Positions 11,154 through 18,170 of a stretch of 64,000 nt of DNA are shown in pieces. Position 1 is the stretch's first letter; each line of letters begins with the position of its first letter. The position numbers and the translations under genes are program-made. The stretch comes from Takakia lepidozioides (lineage: Eukaryota > Streptophyta > Takakiopsida > Takakiales > Takakiaceae): positions 48,546,001 through 48,610,000 of the forward strand of contig CM060731.1 in NCBI GenBank assembly GCA_030704615.1, given 5' to 3'. Below the pieces are notes generated by a model, which was not told the origin of the DNA, made no database searches, and saw only the letters and a list, made by a program, of their open reading frames with translations.

Positions 11154-12797
11154 ATGGCCAATCGGCTTCAGCAGCTAGAGCAGAGGCTCGCTGCCATGGC
11201 TATAGCTCAGGCGGTACCGGCTCCCAGGCGGGATGGTCCACCTCTTGCTCCTGAGGGAGGAGATATGGAAGGCATGGGATTCATGTGCGGAGCAGCACTA
11301 CCACTAGAGCAGGTGGAGTCTGCTGCAGCCGTGACTCGAGGAGCAGCACGAGTTCCTGAGCCACGAGGTGCAGAGGTGGAATTGGATCCACAACGTGGGG
11401 AGGCAAGCCGTCAGGCGAGGCTTCCTCAGTCATTCACATTGGCGGAGACTGTGTCGACGCCATCCATGGCACCTAGTTCTCGCCCGACTGTTACCGAGAC
11501 GGAGGTTACTATGCCATTGGGGAGAGCTACACGTGCAGCACTGACACCTGCTACCAAGGCTAGTGCAGCCGGTGTGTTATTGGGGGCAGCCACCTCTGTG
11601 TGTCAAGCCCCATTGTTCTCGGCAACCATGATTGCGACGCCGGGGGTGAGGCCAGCTGCAGTGTTCAGACTAGCAGCAACACTCTGTGAGAGTGGGGAGG
11701 TCACTTCATCTTCTGCGGAGTTAGTGGAAGGTGTAGTGGCAGAGGGATCCTCGGATTTGAGGGTCAAGACTGCCACGGCTGCGTCCTGGCAAGCTGCAGC
11801 TGCCAGGTTGACGGAGCTGCCAGCTAGGCCAGCCTTTGAGCGCGCCATGGTGACACCTGGAGTTGTCTTGTTAGACAACCAGGGAGGCATTTTCACTTTG
11901 AGTGGACCGGCAGGCAAGAAGTACCGGCCACTGCGGGTCTTGTTGGACTCGGGAGCTCAGCCACTGATGTTGGGCAGAGCTGCTATTGCAGGTTTGGGCC
12001 TCATGGAGGCGGATATGGAGCCTTGTCCTTTCCAGATACAGACATCTCTGGGAGGATCAGAGCAGGCTCGGGGCATGACACGGCATCAGTTGGCCATTAG
12101 ACTACAGCCGGATCATCCTATCGATGGCTCAGTAATGCGAGCCAAGGCCATTGTGACAGACGCGGTCTCTTACGATGTCCTCGTTGGTGGGGCAGTGTTA
12201 TACCCCATGGGCTTCACCCTAGACTTTTGGGAGGAGTCAGCATCCTACAGGCCTGGATGGCAGTCAGGCGATGGTCGCCGTGCACAGCTCCCTGTGACAT
12301 TCATTGGGGGTATAGCGGCTGCCCAGCGGGGCAAGATGCCAACACTAGCCGCTTTTACAGCTGCAGTTAGTTGGCCTGGAGAGTTGCTGGAAGGCAATGC
12401 CCATGCAGAGGATGTGCCACCTCCAGCAGAGCAGGATAACATGCATGGTATGGCGGAGTTGCCTGCCATGGTTGCTCACACTCCATTGTGGGGTACGAGC
12501 AAGGATTTGCAGCAGGTTGCTGATCGACGTGTGCAACAAGCCTGGGTAGAGGCTTTTGTACCGTCAGGAGAGGAGGAGAGTGCGGGTATTGCACCAGGAC
12601 CACCTCAGTTGTCACCATTGGATACCACACCTATTGTGTGGCAGTATCCGGATGAAGGCATTTGCCTTCTGGACTTGTTTGGCGGGATCAGCACCGGATT
12701 GGCTGCTGTGCTACAGGCAGGTGTGCGGGTAAGGCGTTACCTGTATGTGGAGAGGGATGAGACTGCACGACGCGTCTCACTGCGCCATGTTGCTTAG
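11154..12797 (+). CDS. Retroelement protease fused to DNMT3-like methyltransferase start
   Basis: 547 residues in the same frame as gag. Residues 1-240 are Ala/Pro-rich linker. A retropepsin-type active site, VLLDSGAQPLML, lies near residues 262-273, followed by a beta-rich domain ending SYDVLVGGAVLYPMGF, as expected for an Asp protease that processes the polyprotein. From about residue 502 the sequence reads GICLLDLFGGISTGLAAVLQ, then VRRYLYVERDETARR. This is S-adenosylmethionine motif I and the adjoining acidic strand of a C5 cytosine methyltransferase, closest by eye to DNMT3 (FDGIATGL-type). The frame stops at TAG 12795, but similarity continues in frame for about 45 codons. The start codon at 11154 is only the first ATG after a TGA; the real protein was gag-pol. 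Confidence 0.75.
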   Translation: MANRLQQLEQRLAAMAIAQAVPAPRRDGPPLAPEGGDMEGMGFMCGAALPLEQVESAAAVTRGAARVPEPRGAEVELDPQRGEASRQARLPQSFTLAETVSTPSMAPSSRPTVTETEVTMPLGRATRAALTPATKASAAGVLLGAATSVCQAPLFSATMIATPGVRPAAVFRLAATLCESGEVTSSSAELVEGVVAEGSSDLRVKTATAASWQAAAARLTELPARPAFERAMVTPGVVLLDNQGGIFTLSGPAGKKYRPLRVLLDSGAQPLMLGRAAIAGLGLMEADMEPCPFQIQTSLGGSEQARGMTRHQLAIRLQPDHPIDGSVMRAKAIVTDAVSYDVLVGGAVLYPMGFTLDFWEESASYRPGWQSGDGRRAQLPVTFIGGIAAAQRGKMPTLAAFTAAVSWPGELLEGNAHAEDVPPPAEQDNMHGMAELPAMVAHTPLWGTSKDLQQVADRRVQQAWVEAFVPSGEEESAGIAPGPPQLSPLDTTPIVWQYPDEGICLLDLFGGISTGLAAVLQAGVRVRRYLYVERDETARRVSLRHVA

Positions 12798-12944
12798 TTG
12801 GTACAGCAGTACCCTGCTTTGTTGCGAGTGTCTGCAGTTCGTGGATACCAACAAGCCTTGCCAGCAGACATTTCGTTGCTGGGGGCGCTGGATTTGGAGC
12901 AGGTTGGCTCCATTGATCTGGTAGTGGCAGGTTTTTACTTTTTC
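12798..12944 (+). pseudogene. Continuation of the methyltransferase module past the stop, then breakpoint
   Basis: In frame after the TAG, the sequence continues LVQQYPALLRVSAV, then DLEQVGSIDLVVAG. The latter matches the strand before motif IV of C5 methyltransferases, where a Pro-Cys should follow. Instead the frame turns into T-rich sequence (FYFF) and stops at 12943. The catalytic cysteine, the target-recognition domain and all downstream pol domains are missing. Confidence 0.65.
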
Positions 12945-12954
12945 TAACATTTTT

Positions 12955-13090
12955 CTGTATAGGGCCCTGGCCTGGTGGTAAGCCACTCGTGTATTGGCCA
13001 GTGGGTCTGGGGGTTCAAAGCGATTCAACCCTGTCAGATGTCATCCTTATCCCTTTAGGCTAGGGGCTCTGCCCCGTAGTTTACAACTAT
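12955..13090 (+). repeat. tRNA-derived SINE
   Basis: An RNA polymerase III A box (TGGCCTGGTGG, 12968-12978) and B box (GGTTCAAAGC, 13012-13021) lie 33 bases apart, as in tRNA-derived SINEs. The intervening sequence does not fold as a standard tRNA cloverleaf by eye, so a true tRNA gene is unlikely. It sits right at the breakpoint of the methyltransferase frame. Confidence 0.55.
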
Positions 13091-13250
13091 TGTTTTAGCC
13101 AAACGCGCAACTAATTAATTTTCTATTTACTTGGACATTCTCAATGTTGTGCATCTAATCCCCCCAAACCATTGTAAACTTATTGTTACTAGTAATACAT
13201 AACATTCCACTCAGGATCTGTCCATATGTAATGTTTTTACCTACCATCTT

Positions 13251-13450
13251 GTATTATCTAGAACCGCCTCTACGCTATCCACATTTGCTCTGGATCTTGC
13301 TCGGGGTATAACTCCCTTACAATCACAACGTCGGTTCTCTAGCTGGTTAGCTCGATGGTTTTTGCTGGTTCCTTCCCTGCGGGGGCATATGCATAACCGG
13401 CAAATAACCGCCGGATATGGATAACCAGATGCCATACCCGGGCAACACTG
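13251..13450 (-). mobile_element. hAT-like terminal fragment (end 1, rearranged)
   Basis: The right border reads CAACACTG followed by GTACATAC. Read in reverse it is CAGTGTTGCCCGGGTATGG, a hAT-type terminus matching the ends at 14182, 25123 and 32885. The inner part is rich in ACCGG and CGGTTCTC motifs like the intact MITE at 32245. The other boundary was not resolved. Confidence 0.4.
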
Positions 13451-13540
13451 GTACATACTACATGCTCTGCTTCTTTACAGATGTGATTAGTGAGTTGGAA
13501 AGTCACTAAGAACATTCTCCAATGCATTGTCATTTAAGGG

Positions 13541-14020
13541 TTGGGCTTAACCAGGTTGGCAAGTGATAAAAGAGGCCCAGGGTATGCTTTGACTTGCTTC
13601 CCGAGAGACATGTCTGCAAATGAGAGAACTGAAGAGTTTGTCCCTCCTGCTCTACCCCATCTGATCTCCATGGTTCGAAGCCAAGTGCAATCTCCAACCA
13701 CAGGTGCATTCAATCATATTGTCTTACAATGGCGTTACCAATGGCATGGAATCCCTGACGGAAACGAAGTGGCCTACGTTCCAAGGAGTCGTGTCAATGA
13801 TTTCATCATTGGGAGTCATCCCGTGTCGATGGACCATGCACTTTCCACAAACATTGCCAAAGAGGGTGTGCATAGGGATCCCTCTTTGCTCCACGCACCA
13901 ACAACGCCCTGTGTATTACAAGGTACAACGATAAAGGAAACTCTTACACAACTGTTTTACTGGATCCATTTTAGGTGTTTCTACCTTACCATGGAACCGG
14001 CATTTTTAAAGATGGCATAA
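13541..14020 (+). pseudogene. Hypothetical protein fragment, frameshifted
   Basis: A plus frame contains MSANERTEEFVPPALPHL, then VLQWRYQWHGIPDG and YVPRSRVNDFIIG. After about 13815 the convincing sequence moves to the next frame, reading CRWTMHFPQTLPK and LCSTHQQRPVYYKVQR. This indicates a frameshift. I do not recognise the family. By the general pattern of plant transposase-like proteins it could be the N-terminal part of the same family as the Cys/His fragment at 5129-5619. It lies between two hAT-like ends whose 8-base flanks are reverse complements. Confidence 0.35.
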
Positions 14021-14182
14021 CCGTAAGAATGAGAACTGGACAAAAAAAAAATTCATGTATTTAATGAGAACCTGTAACCGAGATGTTTTTCAAACCTCTT
14101 GGTATACCCTGCCCAATTTTTTCAAAGAGTAGGCCATAACTGGGACCGGAAGATGGTGCTCAAAACTACTCGGCCAACACTG
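14020..14182 (+). mobile_element. hAT-like terminal fragment (end 2, rearranged)
   Basis: It ends CGGCCAACACTG followed by GTATGTAC (14183-14190), the reverse complement of the octamer beside end 1 at 13451-13458. Inner sequence has AACCGG/ATAACCG motifs. The inner boundary is uncertain. Confidence 0.4.
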
Positions 14183-14332
14183 GTATGTACCTCCTCAATA
14201 TTGATTGATTAGCATTACTTCAGTAATAGATTGTATCAAGCATTGAATGTTAAACAACTCACCTAACTTAACTGGTTGTGGGCTTCCTTCACTTCATCTC
14301 CTCTCATTTGGGTTCTTGAGAAAAGATACATG

Positions 14333-14880
14333 AACTTTACAGATGTTCTGGCAGGTGTTGCCATGTTTTTGCCTTCTTCAGTTCAGTGACTAAAGACTCG
14401 CTTCAAAAGATCACAAACCACCTATACATCACAATAAAACAAGGGAGCACGATAAAACGTACCGTGGAGTAACTAAATATGCAGCCAGGATAGGTGCATT
14501 GGAACAAGGGCAGTTTCTCATCATGCTTAAGAAGGTGCTGCTTGAACTGTTTCTTCGACATGGATGTCCCACAGATGTCACATACTACCTAGCTATGTGA
14601 AACTCTTATGTGAGCTCTCAGTTTTCGAGGCATTGAAATATCTCTCCACAACCAGGCTCCATACATGCTACTGCTTTGTACTCAAAGGGCACCACTCCTG
14701 TCACAATACAACCTCCACAATTAGTAAAGTAACAAAGGCTATTCTGCAGTTGGTCACAATCTCTACAGCAAACCTGCACAATTAGCGACATAACTAAGGC
14801 TACTGTACGGAGTAAACAGGTGAGTTCTGTAATAATAGCCTGTTACTATCCAGCAACAACTAAAGACCCTGTAGTCCCAT
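14333..14880 (-). pseudogene. Duplicated TFIIIA fragment (exon with zinc fingers 6-8 plus flanking introns)
   Basis: This block is a close copy of 53560-54115 in the TFIIIA gene, covering intron, exon and intron, so it was copied as DNA, not from mRNA. The exon copy is broken. A TAG replaces the Tyr codon of SHSYVV, and the sequence near 14623 lacks bases present in the parent, shifting the frame. The copy ends at about 14880, immediately against the PPR reading frame (-). Confidence 0.85.
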
Positions 14881-14960
14881 CATTTTCCTCACCTTTGCAG
14901 CATCATCCCAGCTGCAGCTGCAGCATAGATGTTTGACAGCAAAACGTAAGTTGGCGCATC
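14881..14960 (-). pseudogene. Decayed C-terminal tail of the PPR gene
   Basis: Beyond the stop of the PPR frame the sequence continues in frame as DAPTYVLLSNIYAAAA, the usual E-motif block of PLS-type PPR proteins. It then shifts frame to SWDDAAKVRKMM before colliding with the TFIIIA copy at 14880. The expected E+/DYW extension is absent. Confidence 0.7.
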
Positions 14961-17054
14961 CTATTGATCCCACTTGAGAATAGATGTTGCCACACGTTCT
15001 GCCATCTCTACATTGCCATGAATTCTGCAGGCACCAAGCAAGGCCTTCCACACCACAGCATCTGGTTTGATTGGCATTTTGTTAATGAAGTCCTCTGCCT
15101 CATCCAACTGCCCAGCACGGCCAAGAAGGTCCACCATGCAGCCAAAGTGCTTTACTGTTGGAGTGACGTCTTGACTCAGGGAATCAAAGTAGTGTCTGCC
15201 TTCATCCACTAGGCCAACATGGTTACATGCAGAGAGAACACATATAAAAGTGATACCGTCTAGCTTCAAGCCTTCCTTTTGCATTCCCTCAAAAAGTTGC
15301 AGAGCCTCCCTATGATAACCATGCCGGGCATATCCTGCAATCATTGCATTCCATGACACCACATCTCGTTCAGCCATATTGTCGAACACTTCCTTTGCAT
15401 CCTTCATGCTCCCGCATTTGGCATACATGTCCATGATCGTATTGTTCAGAACCATATTTGGTACAATTCCAGCTTTGACAATGTCACCATGGACCTCTTT
15501 GCCCTTTTCCAGGGCTGCCAGGCTGGCACATGCATTGCAAACGTTAACAAACGTGACCTCATTGGGTGTCACCCCTTCCCGCAACATTTGCTCATAGGTC
15601 GCCAAAGCCTCCACCCCAGGCCCATGTTGGGCATATCCTCCAATCATCACATTCCAGGACACCACATCTCGTTCAGCCATATTGTTGAAGACTCCCTTTG
15701 CATCCTCAAAGCTCCCACATTTGGCATACATGTCCACCAGGGCAGTGCCTAGAATAAGCTCTGGTACAATTCCAGCTCTCATGATATCACCATGGACCTC
15801 TTTGCCCTTTTCCAGGACTGCCAGACTGGCACATGCATTGCAAACACAAACAAATGTGACCTGGTTGGGTTTCACCCCTTCCCACATCATTTGCTCATAT
15901 GTCTCCAAAGCATCCTTGATGCTCCCACATTTGGTATACATGTCCACTAGGGCAGTGCCTAGAATGACATCTGGTACAATTCCAGCTTTCATGATGTCAC
16001 AATGGACCTCTTTGCCCTTTTCCAAGGCTGCCAGGCTGGCACACGCATTGCACACGCAAACGAATGTGACGCGGTTGTGCTTCACGCCTTCCTGCATCAT
16101 TTGCTCATAGGTCTCCAAAGCCTCCGTCCCACAGGCATGCAGGGTATATCCAGCCACCATCGCATTCCAGGAGACCACATCTCGTTCAGCCATATTGTTG
16201 AACACTTCCTTTGCATCCTTGATGCTCCTGCATTTGGCATACATGTGTACGAGTGTATTGTTCAGAACTGTATTTGGTACAATTCCGGCTTTCAGAATTT
16301 GACCATGAACCTCCTTGCCCTTCTCCAGGCTGGCACACGCATTGCAAACGCAAACGAACGTGATCTGGTTGGGTGTCCACCCCTCCCGCATCATTTTCTC
16401 ATAGGTTTCCAAAGCCTCCTCCGCCAACCCATGCTGGGCATATCCTGCAATCATTGTATTCCATGACACCACATCTCGTTCAGCCATATTGTCGAACACT
16501 TTCTTTGCATCCTTCATGCTCCCACATTTGGCATACATGTCCACAAAGGTATTGTTCAGAATCAAATTTGGAACAAGTCCAGTTTTCATGACGTCACCAT
16601 GGACCTCTTTGCCCTTTTCCAGGGCTGCAAGGCTGGCACACGCATCGCAAACACTAACAAACGTGACCTGGTTGGGCTTCACCCCCTCCCACATCATTTG
16701 CTCATAGGTCTCCAAAGCGTCAGGCAATTTGTTGAACACTAGGTGTGCATCCACAATGCTCCCACATTTTATATACATGTTAACAAGGGTGTTCTGTAGA
16801 AACAGGTTTGGCTTGACTCCACTTAGGAAAATGTGAGGATGCACCTTCTTTCCTGCTGCTAGGCCTTTCATCTTGATGCACTTTTGCAAGAGACAGACAT
16901 AGGTATCTGAATCTACTGAACTGCCTCCTTGGTTCAAGATTTGCAGAGGCGCTTTCAGGCATCCTGCCTCACATCGCATCCTTACATGCCCAGAACCGCC
17001 TGCAGAAATCTTCTGGCCTCCCTCTCTCAGTCCTCTTCCAGAAGCAGTGGTCAT
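14961..17054 (-). CDS. PLS-class pentatricopeptide repeat protein, C-terminally truncated
   Basis: 697 residues, no introns. Arrays of 31-36-residue repeats with signatures such as LVDMYAKCGSMKDA, ERDVVSWNAMIAGYAQHG, EEALETYEQMM and VTFVCVCNACASLAALEKGKEVH identify a PLS PPR protein. These bind single-stranded RNA in plastids or mitochondria and often specify C-to-U editing. The last repeats (LSACNHVGLVDEG, MVDLLGRAGQLDEA, WKALLGACRIHGNVEMAE) lead into the E domain, which is cut by a TAG. No DYW deaminase follows. Two repeat joints are shortened (VFNKLP and KCGSIK each run straight into DALETYEQMM), suggesting internal deletions between near-identical repeats. The N-terminus lacks an obvious transit peptide. 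Flanked by TE debris on both sides, it is probably a non-functional or recently truncated copy. Confidence 0.85.
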   Translation of the reverse strand: MTTASGRGLREGGQKISAGGSGHVRMRCEAGCLKAPLQILNQGGSSVDSDTYVCLLQKCIKMKGLAAGKKVHPHIFLSGVKPNLFLQNTLVNMYIKCGSIVDAHLVFNKLPDALETYEQMMWEGVKPNQVTFVSVCDACASLAALEKGKEVHGDVMKTGLVPNLILNNTFVDMYAKCGSMKDAKKVFDNMAERDVVSWNTMIAGYAQHGLAEEALETYEKMMREGWTPNQITFVCVCNACASLEKGKEVHGQILKAGIVPNTVLNNTLVHMYAKCRSIKDAKEVFNNMAERDVVSWNAMVAGYTLHACGTEALETYEQMMQEGVKHNRVTFVCVCNACASLAALEKGKEVHCDIMKAGIVPDVILGTALVDMYTKCGSIKDALETYEQMMWEGVKPNQVTFVCVCNACASLAVLEKGKEVHGDIMRAGIVPELILGTALVDMYAKCGSFEDAKGVFNNMAERDVVSWNVMIGGYAQHGPGVEALATYEQMLREGVTPNEVTFVNVCNACASLAALEKGKEVHGDIVKAGIVPNMVLNNTIMDMYAKCGSMKDAKEVFDNMAERDVVSWNAMIAGYARHGYHREALQLFEGMQKEGLKLDGITFICVLSACNHVGLVDEGRHYFDSLSQDVTPTVKHFGCMVDLLGRAGQLDEAEDFINKMPIKPDAVVWKALLGACRIHGNVEMAERVATSILKWDQ

Positions 17055-17104
17055 AGCACAGGTGCTTCATTTTATCAACTGTGCTGCCCCTGCTGCTTCC
17101 AGTT

Positions 17105-18170
17105 GACTGTCTAACCATGCAGGTTTCTTGCAGCTATGAATCCACAGCGGCTCATTGGTACTCTTTTGCTTGAAATCCAGCCGCCTATGGTGGATTGGGA
17201 CCCACACTCGGCGAAGGGATTGCGGCCAATTGCCCGGAGTCGGTGAAGCATCCAAAATATGGTTGCGAACCAACAGGCTCTAGGGAGCAGACAAATTCGT
17301 GAGCACCCTCGGAACCCATTTTGCCAGGCCGAGGGAGGTTATCTGCGCAAACGGATCAACGATGCCCCAACCTCCATGCTTTCTCTTCTGAGTAATATGG
17401 GCCCAGCTAACAAGAGCTCTACGATTGGGCTAGAAGGGTGTTCCCCCCAGATGAAGTTTCTAGCCAGAGCCTTAATCTGGTTAACTATGGTGGAGCCAGG
17501 GAACCACACCGCTGCAGAAAACCAACAAGAAGCCAAGAGAACCTGATTCGTCACTAAAGCTCTCCCTACAATGGAAAGGGTTAGAGAACTCCAATAGGCA
17601 AATTTTCTCCTTAGCTTAAGAATGACTGCTTCGCACCGCTGCTGGTCAGTGAAACCGAGCCCTATCAAATGCCCCAACAAGGTATGCGCCTGACCCTCCT
17701 GGAGCCAACGCAAACCGAACTCATGCCGCCATAGAGCAATGTGCGAGGTCAAGGAATTAGGTCGGAGCTTGGATAGGATACCGACTGACTTCGGCCAATT
17801 AATCTTGAGCCCAGACGCTCAGCAAAACAAGTGAAGAGTCTGGAGGGAAGACAATATATTACTGACAGAAGAGTTATCCAAGAAAAGAACGGTATCGTCA
17901 GCATAAAGAGAATTCTTAATACTAGCAGGCTCGGGCAACGAGGTATTTTCAAACCTTGAATTTGCTGACGAGAATCAAACAAGTGCCCCAGGCAGCCGCT
18001 GCCAGGATGAAGAGAAAAGGAGATAAGGGGCATCCCTGCCTCACTCCTGCCTCACTGAGCGATGCAATCGGAAAGCAGATGAAGGGACCCCGTAGGATTT
18101 TAACCCAGGCCAAAAAATTGTCAGAGAGACCCAGTTTTTCCAGAGCCCCCAAAACGAACGATACCCTACC
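17105..18170 (-). mobile_element. LINE retrotransposon, 3' half (RT C-terminal part onward)
   Basis: Minus frames read LGLSDNFLAWVKIL, then GVRQGCPLSPFLFILA (the reverse-transcriptase palm motif of plant L1-type LINEs). After several breaks come LRRKFAYWSSLTLSIVGRAL, ARNFIWGE and a Trp-rich C-terminal tail. The frames are fragmented by stops and shifts. The 5' half of the same element continues at 21331-22020; an R2-like element lies between. The 3' end lies just before the PPR start. Confidence 0.8.

Larger units (their letters stand above)
9705..12944 (+). mobile_element. LTR-retroelement gag-protease frame with cytosine-methyltransferase module, 3' truncated
   Basis: One continuous reading frame, interrupted only by three in-frame stops (10944 TAG, about 11050 TGA, 12795 TAG), encodes in order: a capsid-like region, two zinc knuckles, a retropepsin-like site, and the start of a DNMT3-like DNA cytosine methyltransferase. 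Reverse transcriptase, RNase H and integrase are absent. Coding similarity ends near 12931, immediately before the expected Pro-Cys of methyltransferase motif IV, and a tRNA-like SINE begins about 25 bases later. The order gag-NC-PR fits Ty3-type elements. The element is a dead fragment as it stands. Confidence 0.75.

Noticed and set aside
12955-13090. tRNA gene
   Set aside because: A and B boxes are present but no acceptor stem or anticodon arm pairs convincingly; a SINE is more likely. The same applies to 31858, 35990 and 60488.
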